Source: Hymenobacter nitidus
Lineage (GTDB): Bacteria > Bacteroidota > Bacteroidia > Cytophagales > Hymenobacteraceae
DNA length: 64,000 bases
Assembly: GCF_020447315.1 (NCBI RefSeq)
Contig: NZ_JAJADQ010000009.1
Location: 1 to 64,000, forward strand
Direction of reading: 5' to 3'
The position numbers and the translations under genes were made by a program. Positions 1 to 9,753 of the stretch are shown piece by piece. How positions within the stretch are numbered: position 1 is the stretch's first letter; every line of letters begins with the position of its first letter. The notes below the pieces were generated by a model. That model saw nothing but the letters and a program-made list of their open reading frames with translations, was not told the DNA's origin and did no database searches.

Positions 1-343
1 CCGTAGACCTGACTAGTCAGGTCTACGGGCCCCTCCAGTGCACGGTTTCCGTATCGTGTGATTGCCAATGCTATGCCCTTTCGGATCACTACTTATAGAT
101 TGATACCTACGAACCACAGCGAAGAACATACCTAGCCCCTTGGGGCATGTCTCCGAGCAAGTTGATCTGAGGCAACTTTAATGGCTACACATACACGGTG
201 GAGCAGGTTCTACAACCATAGAACAAGGTCTATAGGCAGACGGGGGTTCTATACAGATTTGCTATCTTTTTTATCTATACAAAAATTATTAAAAGTGGCC
301 TACAAGCCTTTAAACAAGGTTTTATAGGATGTTTATTTAAAAT
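1..343. other. AT-rich gene-free stretch with a terminal palindrome
   Basis: No open reading frame with recognisable protein character is visible here. Positions 1-28 form a perfect 28-bp palindrome (CCGTAGACCTGACT and its exact complement) that may continue past the window edge. Two related strings, AACAAGGTCTATAGG near 222 and AACAAGGTTTTATAGG near 314, form a loose direct repeat. Composition is clearly more AT-rich than the core genes, like the neighbouring AlbA_2 gene. Confidence 0.5.
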
Positions 344-1993
344 TTATTTATTTTTTGGCACGAGTGCATAGCGCCTGTTCTTGTTGGCCCCGCTAGGTTG
401 AAGTATTCCATCTTTCACCATAGCGTAGACTTCACGCCTTATTTCTTCTACTGATAGTTCATCCAAACGCCTTTGCATTTCTGATATAAGGCTACCAGGG
501 TATGCCTTTAGATCCTCTTCGAGCAGTGCCCTAAGTCTGTGGGGCTCGAGAGTTTTCAAGCTAGGTTTGATGTTTAGCTTGGCAGCAGCGTAGACCTTAG
601 GGTTAATAATGTACTCAGTGCCTTTCTTCACACCGCGCATCAGCACTATGTCCCAATCAACTAGACGGCCAACCCAACTACGGGCGCGGTCTTCCTCGCG
701 TAACTGTAGGGCTAAAGCGAGAGCCGTTGCTGAGATATTACGGTGCTGAGCAATGATACCTAATGATATTATCTCTTTCTGAGTAAAGTTATAAAAAGAA
801 GCTAAATAATCTAAAAGCAGCAGCGTATTTGTATCTAACACCTTAGATTGTACCGTTACACGCAAAGTGTTAAACGAACTTTCTATCTCAGGTAGTGGCT
901 TAGCATCTCTACTCAGCTTTTCATATATAAGATCGTAGCCAGACCCTTCACCTTCCATAAGACCAACAGCCTGAAAAGTGAGCATCAAGTGAGGGTTCCG
1001 TCGGACTCGCTCATGGAGAATAGTATCCTTGGTAACTCCCATTGGAAGCCCCCCAGGACTCGCTAACTCCATTCTATCAGGATAGACACTTATAGTAATA
1101 TCATTTGCTGATGTATATAGTCTATGAGCAAGTGCGTTGGCAAGCAATTCACGTATGACTTCAGCAGGATAGTGACGAACCTGCTTACGATAGAGCCCCA
1201 TAGGCAACTCGTGATAATAGTGCAGTTCTGTTGCCTTAGCAGTAATATCCTCGAGTAAGCGCAAAGGGTTTAGTTGATAATCTAGCCACGTTTCCTTCCT
1301 AACCTTCTGCTCGCGCTCGTCATAGACAATGTATTGCACGGCTAACGGATAACGCAAACGTGCGCGCTGAGCTGGTGTTCCAAGCCAGAGTATACCTAAG
1401 TTAGTAGCTATGCCATCAGGCTGAATTAAGTTAAAGTATTCTAACAGCTCATTAGCCGTTTTCGTCTTAACAAATTGACTAACACGATCTGACTGACGTG
1501 CCCGGACAATGAAGAAGTTGATTTCTTCAGTTGAAAGTTGCTCTAATGTTATACGCTGAGAAGACTGCAGTTCCCATTGAAATGCTCCTTTCTCTGCTGC
1601 CATTCGCATTAGGTCTTCACTCCGAATCGGCTGACACTCCTCCCCTAAGCGCATATATATACGCCCATCTGAGGTAGTGGCAATCGAATTCACTGAAGGA
1701 TGAACTTTGAAATGGAGATACTGTCCCCCATTAGGGCTCGATTCAATTACTGGATCAGCTAAACCTACATTGATTGATCTACTACTCAATGCCCGCAGCA
1801 ACAAGTTTGCTTCCTCTTGACTTATCACCTGCCCCGCAGGAGCAGACACTTCACCATCTTCAATACCAATAATCAAGGTGCCTCCTTGCGCGTTTGCTAA
1901 GCATACACAGGTCTTAGAAAGGTCAGATATGTCAGCCTTGGGACCTATTGCCTTCCGCAAGCTCTTGTATTCTACAACGTGGCTTTCTGTCAT
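344..1993 (-). CDS. AlbA_2/Schlafen-type ATP-binding transcriptional regulator
   Basis: A 549-residue protein of the family annotated as ATP-binding protein or AlbA_2-domain putative transcriptional regulator. Residues about 5-125 match the AlbA_2 (Schlafen-like) fold: an N-terminal E-Y-K-S segment, then the glycine-rich NAQGGTLIIGIED. A GHKL-type ATPase segment begins near residue 280 with RELLANALAHR and continues through an SPGGLP loop to about 375. The C-terminal third looks like winged-helix DNA- or RNA-binding modules. The ATG at 1991-1993 is the natural start. It is AT-rich relative to the dnaX side and lies directly downstream of the tmRNA gene, which suggests acquired DNA. The cellular role is unknown; AlbA_2 proteins occur both as regulators and in defence islands, and nothing here decides between them. 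Confidence 0.85.
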   Translation of the reverse strand: MTESHVVEYKSLRKAIGPKADISDLSKTCVCLANAQGGTLIIGIEDGEVSAPAGQVISQEEANLLLRALSSRSINVGLADPVIESSPNGGQYLHFKVHPSVNSIATTSDGRIYMRLGEECQPIRSEDLMRMAAEKGAFQWELQSSQRITLEQLSTEEINFFIVRARQSDRVSQFVKTKTANELLEYFNLIQPDGIATNLGILWLGTPAQRARLRYPLAVQYIVYDEREQKVRKETWLDYQLNPLRLLEDITAKATELHYYHELPMGLYRKQVRHYPAEVIRELLANALAHRLYTSANDITISVYPDRMELASPGGLPMGVTKDTILHERVRRNPHLMLTFQAVGLMEGEGSGYDLIYEKLSRDAKPLPEIESSFNTLRVTVQSKVLDTNTLLLLDYLASFYNFTQKEIISLGIIAQHRNISATALALALQLREEDRARSWVGRLVDWDIVLMRGVKKGTEYIINPKVYAAAKLNIKPSLKTLEPHRLRALLEEDLKAYPGSLISEMQRRLDELSVEEIRREVYAMVKDGILQPSGANKNRRYALVPKNK

Positions 1994-2098
1994 GATTGAC
2001 TAATGTAGCAAAAAGGGCATGAGATAAATTCCAAAATCATATAATAGAATAGATGGCTCAAATACATCAATTCTATTGGCAGAAGTATTGGCAACAAA

Positions 2099-2134
2099 CA
2101 AAAAAAGCCCTTCCCGATACCGGGAAGGGCTTTT
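2099..2134 (-). terminator. Terminator of the tmRNA gene
   Basis: On the minus strand, AAGCCCTTCCCGG and its complement form a stable hairpin followed by a run of T residues, starting only a few bases after the mature tmRNA 3' end. This is a typical intrinsic terminator. Confidence 0.88.
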
Positions 2135-2137
2135 CAG

Positions 2138-2505
2138 TGGAGCTGCAGGGAGTCGAACCCTGGTCCAGACAAGGAAACCGTCGAGCTTTCTACGTGTGTA
2201 TCTACGCTTAGATTTTCGTGAGACTCCGGGCGCGCATCAGGCCCGTAGAGTCTCCTTAGATGCGATTGTTTTTCGCTAGAAAGTCACACCTCCTTCCTAA
2301 CTATCTTCTACTTACGACGCCCCGAACTCACCCGTGTAAAAGAAAACGGATGCGGGACGATGGCATTACCTAATACCTAGACTAGGCAGCCATGGCGTAG
2401 CTATACTCGCCAGTTATTGTTCGGACGAATTGTTAACAAGTGGTTCGCCCAACACTCGACACGCTTACTCGCGACCTGCACATGCTGTCAATTCCGGTCA
2501 GCCCC
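2138..2505 (-). ncRNA. ssrA: Transfer-messenger RNA (tmRNA)
   Basis: The RNA rescues stalled ribosomes by acting as an alanine tRNA and then as a short mRNA. On the minus strand the 5' end GGGGCTG (2505-2499) pairs with 3' CAGCTCC (2145-2139), including the G3-U70 pair that marks alanine identity. The T-arm GGGTTCGACTCCC lies just before the acceptor. The tag reading frame at 2411-2382 reads GGC GAG TAT AGC TAC GCC ATG GCT GCC TAG, giving the peptide GEYSYAMAA, which with the charged alanine ends in the usual small-residue degradation signal. The CCA end is not encoded (the discriminator A is followed by CTG). A terminator follows at once. Confidence 0.97.
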
Positions 2506-2619
2506 AAATGGTAAAGAACGTTTCCCGCCACACTGTGCGGGGTGCGAATGTACGCATTCAAGGGTAATAACGTTCGGTTATCTGCGTTTTGTTCCCTTCC
2601 AAAGACCGTCTTTTCGGGG

Positions 2620-2627
2620 TATCTTTG
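2620..2627 (+). promoter_or_regulatory. Candidate -7 promoter element of dnaX
   Basis: TATCTTTG matches the Bacteroidota -7 consensus TAnnTTTG. It ends only 11 bases before the dnaX ATG, so the transcript would be almost leaderless. No well-spaced -33 element is evident, which lowers confidence. Confidence 0.45.
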
Positions 2628-2638
2628 CCGACAGGAGT

Positions 2639-4774
2639 ATGGAAAATTTCGTCGTTTCGGCCCGTAAATACCGCCCTGCCACGTTTCTGAGCGTGGTGGG
2701 CCAGCAGCACGTGACTACCACGCTGCAGAATGCCATTACCAGCAAGCACCTGGCCCAGGCCTTCCTGTTTTGCGGCCCGCGGGGCGTAGGCAAAACTACC
2801 TGCGCCCGGATTCTGGCCAAAACCATCAACTGCGAGTTTGTGGAGGAGCACGTGCGCCAGGGCCGCCCCGTCTCGGAGTTGCTGCGCACTCAGCCCGACA
2901 TCGTGCCCGCCGCTTTGCGGAAGGCTGCCGACCCCGACAATACGCCGTTCGAGCTCGAAGCCTGCGGGCAGTGTGCCTCCTGCCGGGCCTTCCAGGAAAA
3001 CGCCTCCTTTAACGTGCACGAGCTGGATGCAGCTTCCAACAACTCGGTGGAAGACATTCGCAGCCTGGTGGAGCAGGTGCGCTACGCCCCGCAGCAGGGC
3101 CGCTTCAAGGTGTACATCATCGACGAGGTGCACATGCTCTCGAATGCGGCTTTCAACGCCTTTCTCAAGACGCTGGAGGAACCGCCGAGCTACGCCATCT
3201 TCATTCTGGCTACTACCGAGCGGCACAAGATTATTCCCACGATCCTGTCGCGCTGCCAGATTTTCGACTTCAACCGGATTCGGGTCGATGATATCCGCGG
3301 GCATTTGCGCCACGTGGCCACCCAGGAGAAAATCCAGGCTGAGGACGACGCCCTGCACCTGCTGGCCCAGAAAGCCGACGGCGGCCTGCGCGACGCCCTG
3401 AGCATGTTCGACCAGATGGTGACCTTTTCGGGCCACAATCTGACGTACAAGGATGTGGTGCAGAACCTGCACATCCTGGACTATGAGTACTACTTCCGCC
3501 TGATTGATGCCCTGCTGCGGGAGGATCTGTCCCAGACCCTGCTGCTACTGGACGAGGTGATGCAGAACGGCTTTGACCTGCACAACTTCGTGGTGGGCGC
3601 CGCCGAGCATCTGCGAGGTTTGCTGGTGTGCAAAGACCCCATAACGGTGCAGCTATTGGAGGTATCGGAAGGCATCCGGGCGCGCTACGTGGAGCAGGCC
3701 AAAGCCGCTCCCCTGGCCTTTTTGCTCTCGGCCCTGAACCTGGTCAGCCAATGTGACCGGGAATTCAAGCAGGCCAAAAACCAGCGCCTGCACGTGGAGC
3801 TGATGCTGATGAAGCTGGCTTACCTAAACGGGGCGGTGCAATTTGCCCGCGACCTGGGTTCTTCGTCCAACGGCGAGGCTAAAAAAAAAACTAGTGTAGC
3901 TCCCGGCACGGCGGGCTCGAATGGCTCGGCAGCTTCGGCTCCGGCCGCAAATGGCGCGGTACCTGCGGCTCCGCCCGCCCACGGCGCGCCCCAGCCCGTG
4001 GCCGCGGCCATTACCCAAACCACTCCCCCGCCGCCGGTTTCGGCCACGGTAGCGCCACCCGCACCCATCATGTCGGCCCCGGCCGACCCGGAGCCCATTG
4101 TGCCGGTGGAAAGCGGCATCGAAGAGTTGCACGAAACACCCAGCATCGAGGACGAAGCCGCCGATGCGGTAGAGCCCACGCGCCAGTTCCGTGACACGAG
4201 CCCGCACGTAGAAATCGGGGCGCCCAGCTTCGAGGGCCACGAGCCGGAAAGTCCGCGCCGCATCGCGCCCATGCTCAAGCCCCTGAACCCGGCCGCCAAG
4301 CTCATTCCGAGCATGAAGGACCTTAAGGCCCAGGTGGCCCAGCAGGTTTCGGCCAGCCAAGCCGGGCCGGTAGTGGAAGTGGAGGAGCACACCGGGCCGG
4401 TAACGGGCCTGCCGGCAATTGATGAGGAAAAGCTGCTGCGCGTCTGGAACGAAATAAAGGAGGAGAAGCGGCAGGATAAGATGAGCGAGTACATTCTGCT
4501 CAACCGCCCGATTCTGGCCGACGAGCAGCACGTGATTCACCTCACGGTGGATAATCCTATCCAGATTGACCAGTTCAACGATTTCCGGGCCGAGCTGCTG
4601 ACCGAGCTGCGCCGTCGCACCGGCTACCCGCGCCTGAACGTGCAGGTGGTGCTGGCCGAAAAAGCCCCCACCGGCCGCATGCTCTACACCTCGGCCGACA
4701 AGTTCGAGTACCTCTCCGAGAAGTTCCCCGCCTTGCTCGCCATGAAGCAGCGCCTGGGCTTGGATACCGACTAA
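2639..4774 (+). CDS. dnaX: DNA polymerase III subunit gamma/tau
   Basis: The clamp-loader ATPase of the replicative polymerase, 711 residues from the ATG at 2639. The frame is open further upstream, but that part overlaps the tmRNA gene, and the family begins at the MENFVVSARKYRP-like segment. Visible motifs: Walker A GPRGVGKTT, four zinc-ligand cysteines (C-x-A-C-G-Q-C-A-S-C region), Walker B IIDEVHMLS, and sensor 1 ATTERHKI. Domain III is followed by an Ala/Pro-rich linker (about residues 420-570) and a C-terminal tau region. A run of ten A residues (3881-3890) sits exactly between the clamp-loader core and the linker. Slippage in either direction meets TAG at once (3892-3894 or 3897-3899), so a gamma-length product of about 418 residues is predicted. 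Confidence 0.96.
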   Translation: MENFVVSARKYRPATFLSVVGQQHVTTTLQNAITSKHLAQAFLFCGPRGVGKTTCARILAKTINCEFVEEHVRQGRPVSELLRTQPDIVPAALRKAADPDNTPFELEACGQCASCRAFQENASFNVHELDAASNNSVEDIRSLVEQVRYAPQQGRFKVYIIDEVHMLSNAAFNAFLKTLEEPPSYAIFILATTERHKIIPTILSRCQIFDFNRIRVDDIRGHLRHVATQEKIQAEDDALHLLAQKADGGLRDALSMFDQMVTFSGHNLTYKDVVQNLHILDYEYYFRLIDALLREDLSQTLLLLDEVMQNGFDLHNFVVGAAEHLRGLLVCKDPITVQLLEVSEGIRARYVEQAKAAPLAFLLSALNLVSQCDREFKQAKNQRLHVELMLMKLAYLNGAVQFARDLGSSSNGEAKKKTSVAPGTAGSNGSAASAPAANGAVPAAPPAHGAPQPVAAAITQTTPPPPVSATVAPPAPIMSAPADPEPIVPVESGIEELHETPSIEDEAADAVEPTRQFRDTSPHVEIGAPSFEGHEPESPRRIAPMLKPLNPAAKLIPSMKDLKAQVAQQVSASQAGPVVEVEEHTGPVTGLPAIDEEKLLRVWNEIKEEKRQDKMSEYILLNRPILADEQHVIHLTVDNPIQIDQFNDFRAELLTELRRRTGYPRLNVQVVLAEKAPTGRMLYTSADKFEYLSEKFPALLAMKQRLGLDTD
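3881..3899 (+). promoter_or_regulatory. Putative dnaX slippage site (10 A run)
   Basis: The zero frame reads AAA AAA AAA ACT. One extra A, or a -1 shift, gives AAC TAG; one A fewer, or +1, gives CTA GTG TAG. Both alternative frames therefore end within three codons. Thermus thermophilus makes gamma by transcriptional slippage on a similar A run, and E. coli by a -1 ribosomal shift. That the site works here is inferred. Confidence 0.6.
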
Positions 4775-5086
4775 TACAGTAAGGGCCGCCCGCAGTAGCG
4801 CGAACTGTGTAGTTCGCGTGCCCCACGCCGTTTCAACGGTTGTCGTTCGGGCACGCGAACTACACAGTTCGCGCTACTAGTCTCTTACCCCTTCCCGATC
4901 CAGCCCGTCGGCTTCGGCACCGCCGCGTCGGCCGGGCTCCGCACATGTCTAGTCCCTGACTTGCTATCCGCTACCCCAAACCAAGTGTCCTTTCATACTA
5001 ATTATTCCGGACTTTACGCTCAACTTAAAATCAGCTCATAATCAATCCAATAGCGCATTGTGTTTTTAATTGCAATACTAGCCGCC
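4775..5086. other. Intergenic region with palindromic element, no gene
   Basis: The region between dnaX and the M16 peptidase promoter holds one long inverted repeat (4794-4878) and then about 200 bases of unremarkable sequence that becomes AT-rich towards the next promoter. No small ORF worth calling was found. Confidence 0.6.
4794..4878. repeat. Dispersed palindromic element, copy 1
   Basis: Two 30-bp arms (4794-4823 and 4849-4878) are exact reverse complements around a 25-bp loop. Each arm also contains its own hairpin, CGCGAACT-GTGT-AGTTCGCG, so the DNA could form a cruciform or the RNA a double hairpin. A close relative lies at 44055-44148, making this a repeat family rather than a simple terminator. 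Confidence 0.85.
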
Positions 5087-5094
5087 TATCTTTG
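5087..5094 (+). promoter_or_regulatory. Promoter -7 element of the M16 peptidase gene
   Basis: TATCTTTG fits TAnnTTTG and lies 41 bases before the GTG start at 5136, preceded by AT-rich sequence with TTTTTAATTG near 5063-5072. The spacing allows a leader of roughly 35 bases. Confidence 0.55.
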
Positions 5095-5135
5095 AAATCT
5101 TGTTCTTACGCTCCGCTTTCTGCCCTGGGAATTTC

Positions 5136-8108
5136 GTGAAAAAACCCTTTCTGCTTCTATTTCCGGCCATTGCGGCGCTTGGCCTCACTACCCAGTGCCA
5201 GACGAGCAAGCCAGCCGCTTCCACTGCGGCGGTTACCAGCGCGGCCCCGGCCACCACAGCTCAGCAGAAAGAATACAAGTACGAAACCGTAGAGGGCGAC
5301 CCGCTCAAGGCCCGCATCTACACCCTGGACAACGGCCTGACCGTTTACCTATCGGACTACGACGACGCCCCGCGCATCCAGACCTACCTGGCTGTGCGCG
5401 CCGGCTCCAAGAACGACCCCAGCACCGCCACCGGCCTGGCCCACTACCTGGAGCACATGGTGTTCAAGGGCACCTCGAAGCTGGGTACTCAGAACTGGGC
5501 CGCCGAAAAAGTGGAGCTGGACAAGATTGAGGCGCTCTACGAAGTATACCGCTCCAAAACCGATGCGGCCGAGCGCAAAAAGCTCTACCACCAGATTGAC
5601 TCGATTTCGAGCGTGGCGGCCAAGTACGCCGTAGCCAACGAGTACGATAAGGTGATGGGCGCCATCGGCTCGAAAGGCTCCAACGCCTATACGTCGGTCG
5701 AGCAGACGGTGTACCAGGAGGATATTCCCTCGAACCAGCTAGAGAAGTGGGCCGCCATTCAGAGTGAGCGGCTGGGCGAGTTGGTGCCCCGCCTGTTCCA
5801 CACCGAGCTGGAAGCCGTGTACGAGGAGAAAAACCGGGGCCTCGACAACGACTTCAGCAAGGAATACGAGGCGCTGAATGCCAGCCTGTACCGCCAGCAC
5901 CAGTACGGCACCCAGACTACCATCGGGACCATTCAGCACCTGCAAAACCCCTCAATTACCGAAATCAAGCGGTATTTCGACCAGTACTACGTGCCCAACA
6001 ACGTGGCCCTGTGCCTCTCCGGCGACCTGGACTACGACCAGACCATCCGCATCATCGACCAATACTTCGGCAAGCTGCAAAGCAAGCCGGTGCAGGCCTT
6101 TGTTGCCGCCCAGGAAGAGCCTATTGCAGCTTCCATAGTAAAAGAAGTGGTGGGCCCCGATGCCGAAAACGTGATGCTCGGCTTCCGCTTCCCCGGCGCG
6201 GCCACTCCCGATGCGCTGGTGCTGCGCATGATCGACAAAATCCTGACCAACGGGCAGGCTGGTTTGATTGATTTGAACCTGAACCAGCAGCAGCGAGTGC
6301 TGCAGGCCGCCTCGTTCACGGATATCAACAACGACTACTCTTCCCACATTCTCTACGCCACCCCGCGCCAGGGCCAGACGCTGCCCCAGGTGCGCGACCT
6401 GCTGCTGGGCCAGCTCGACAAGGTGAAGAAGGGCGACTTCCCCGACTGGCTGATTCCGGCCATCATCAACAACGAGAAGCTGCAGCGCACCAAAAGCTAC
6501 GAAAGCAACGAGGCCCGCGCTGGTGCCTTTGTGGCCGCCTTTGTGTCGCGCCAGAGCTGGAAGGACGTGCTGCAGCAGTACGAGAGCTTCGGCAAAATCA
6601 CGAAAGCCGAGGTGCTGCGCGTGGCCAACCAGTATTACGGCCAGAACTACGCGCTGATTTACAAGAAGACCGGCAAGGACGCCAGCACGCCCAAAGTGGT
6701 GAAGCCCGCCATAACGCCGGTGCCCGTGAACCGGGAAGTGGCCTCCAGCTTCTATAAGGAAGTGGTGAGCAAGCCCACGCCCGAGCTGCAGCCGGTGTTC
6801 GTCGACTACAAAAAGGATATTCAGGAGCTTAAGCTCGCCTCGGGCGTGCCGGTGTACTACACCCAGAACACCGAAAACGAGCTGTTCAACCTGTACTACA
6901 TCCTGGACCTGGGCACCAACAACGACCCCAAGCTGGGCCTAGCCGCCGACTACCTCCAGTACCTGGGCACCGACAAGCTCAGCGCGGCTCAGCTCCAGCA
7001 GGAGTTCTACAAGCTGGGCTGCTCCTTCGGCGTATCCAGCGGGCAGGACCGCGTCTACGTCAGCCTCAGCGGCCTCGACAGCAACTTCGAGCCGGCCCTG
7101 CAGCTGTTTGAAAGCCTGCTGGCCAACCCCAAGCCCGACCCAAAAGCTCTCAAGGATATGGTGGATGGCGTGCTCAAGGCCCGCAAGGATGCCAAGCTGA
7201 ATAAGCAGGTTATCCTGACCCAGGCTATGCTGAACTTTGCCAAGTACGGCTCGAAAAACCCCTTCACCAGCCAGCTGAGCGAGAAAGAGCTTAAAGCCCT
7301 AAAGCCCGCTGACCTTACCGCCCTGACCAGGAAGCTGACCAGCTACCAGCACCGCGTGCTGTATTATGGCCCACGGGAAGCTGCTGGTTTGACGGCAGCG
7401 CTGACCACCAACCACCGCACGCCCGCCAAGCTCACGCCCGTACCGGCCAACAAGGACTTTGCCGAGCAACCGCTCAAAGACCGCAAGGTGTACTGGGTCG
7501 ACTACAACATGGTGCAGGCTGAAATCCTGTTTCTGACCAAGGGCGACGTTTACGACAAGTCTATTGTGCCCACCGTGAGCCTCTACAACGAGTATTTCGG
7601 CGGTGGCATGGGCAGCATCGTATTTCAGGAGCTGCGCGAATCCAAAGCCCTGGCCTACTCCGCCTCCTCCCGCTACGCCAACGCCGACAAGCTGGGCCGC
7701 TCCAACTACAACCTGAGCTACATCGGCACCCAGAGCGACAAACTCGGTGAGGCCATGGCCGGCATGGAAACCCTACTCAACGACCTGCCCGTGGCCGAAG
7801 CCAACCTGCAAATCGCCAAGCAAAGCATCCGCAACAGCATTGCTACCGAGCGCATCACCAAGTCCGACATCCTCTTCAGCTATGAGCGCGCCAAGCGCCT
7901 GGGCCTGGACTACGACCTGCGCCGCGACGTGTACGAGCAAACCCAGAACATGAGCTTCGACGACCTGAAGAAGTTTCAGCAAGCCAAGGTCAAGGGCCAA
8001 AGCCAGACCATCCTGGTAATCGGCTCTAAGGACCGCCTCAACTTCAAGGAGCTGGCCAAGTACGGCCAGGTCCAGCAACTCACGCTGAAAGAGATTTTCG
8101 GCTATTAA
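5136..8108 (+). CDS. M16 family zinc metallopeptidase lipoprotein
   Basis: A 990-residue pitrilysin-like peptidase with two M16 halves. The GTG at 5136 is preferred over TTG at 5100 because it opens directly into a signal peptide (KKPFLLLFPAIAAL) ending at a cysteine (LTTQC), suggesting a periplasmic or outer-membrane lipoprotein. The inverted zinc motif HYLEH is at residues 103-107, and the distal glutamate ligand is probably in EAVYEEKNRG near residue 229. A charged coil of about 50 residues is inserted after the first motif (residues 115-165). The C-terminal half (from about 570) has the inactive-domain features, including GGGMGSIVFQELRESKALAY. It likely degrades peptides in the envelope; the substrate is unknown. 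It stands alone under its own promoter. Confidence 0.92.
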   Translation: MKKPFLLLFPAIAALGLTTQCQTSKPAASTAAVTSAAPATTAQQKEYKYETVEGDPLKARIYTLDNGLTVYLSDYDDAPRIQTYLAVRAGSKNDPSTATGLAHYLEHMVFKGTSKLGTQNWAAEKVELDKIEALYEVYRSKTDAAERKKLYHQIDSISSVAAKYAVANEYDKVMGAIGSKGSNAYTSVEQTVYQEDIPSNQLEKWAAIQSERLGELVPRLFHTELEAVYEEKNRGLDNDFSKEYEALNASLYRQHQYGTQTTIGTIQHLQNPSITEIKRYFDQYYVPNNVALCLSGDLDYDQTIRIIDQYFGKLQSKPVQAFVAAQEEPIAASIVKEVVGPDAENVMLGFRFPGAATPDALVLRMIDKILTNGQAGLIDLNLNQQQRVLQAASFTDINNDYSSHILYATPRQGQTLPQVRDLLLGQLDKVKKGDFPDWLIPAIINNEKLQRTKSYESNEARAGAFVAAFVSRQSWKDVLQQYESFGKITKAEVLRVANQYYGQNYALIYKKTGKDASTPKVVKPAITPVPVNREVASSFYKEVVSKPTPELQPVFVDYKKDIQELKLASGVPVYYTQNTENELFNLYYILDLGTNNDPKLGLAADYLQYLGTDKLSAAQLQQEFYKLGCSFGVSSGQDRVYVSLSGLDSNFEPALQLFESLLANPKPDPKALKDMVDGVLKARKDAKLNKQVILTQAMLNFAKYGSKNPFTSQLSEKELKALKPADLTALTRKLTSYQHRVLYYGPREAAGLTAALTTNHRTPAKLTPVPANKDFAEQPLKDRKVYWVDYNMVQAEILFLTKGDVYDKSIVPTVSLYNEYFGGGMGSIVFQELRESKALAYSASSRYANADKLGRSNYNLSYIGTQSDKLGEAMAGMETLLNDLPVAEANLQIAKQSIRNSIATERITKSDILFSYERAKRLGLDYDLRRDVYEQTQNMSFDDLKKFQQAKVKGQSQTILVIGSKDRLNFKELAKYGQVQQLTLKEIFGY

Positions 8109-8132
8109 AGCATTCGTTATGCCTTTTCGTTT

Positions 8133-8221
8133 GTCATGCTGAGCTTGCCGAAGCATCTCTACCGCCACAGTAAAATCTGTTTACTACTACGGTAGAGATG
8201 CTTCGGCAAGCTCAGCATGAC
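8133..8221. repeat. Perfect 32-bp inverted repeat element
   Basis: Arms 8133-8164 and 8190-8221 are exact reverse complements (arm starts GTCATGCTGAGCTTGCCG) separated by 25 bp. There is no T-tract, and the arms are far longer than a terminator needs, so a dispersed palindromic element or small non-autonomous mobile element is likelier. It lies between the M16 peptidase and icd and could also end transcription. Confidence 0.85.
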
Positions 8222-8313
8222 GGGCAAAGAAGCTAAAGCAGGCGGATTTATTACCACTAACACAACTTAAACACCCCAAATAACTGTCAATTCGCAACTG
8301 ACAACTTTTAACA

Positions 8314-9579
<1,266 letters not shown>

Positions 9580-9602
9580 TAGCTTGGCACTAGCCTAATA
9601 AG

Positions 9603-9642
9603 TAATAACCCCGCGTTGGCTTCGGTCGGCGCGGGGTTATTA
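9603..9642 (+). terminator. Terminator after icd
   Basis: TAATAACCCCGCG pairs with CGCGGGGTTATTA around a TTCG-containing loop, 23 bases after the icd stop. The T-tract is weak, but position and stability fit a terminator. Confidence 0.8.
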
Positions 9643-9753
9643 CTTATTTACTAATTGACAACTTAATTTTTAAGCTTGCATTTTTGTTTTTAATACATGT
9701 ATTTGCTTTGCATAGATGTTACAACGTTAAATTCAACCTGCTTTTTACATTAA

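Noticed and set aside
2076..2279. 67-codon plus-strand ORF
   Set aside because: It lies within the tmRNA gene and its terminator, on the opposite strand; not protein-like.
2417..2638. N-terminal extension of dnaX by 74 codons
   Set aside because: The extension overlaps ssrA and has no homology to DnaX; the family begins at the MENFVVS segment.
2558..3472. 304-codon minus-strand ORF inside dnaX
   Set aside because: Mirror frame of a GC-rich gene with His/Gly/Val-rich composition typical of shadow ORFs.
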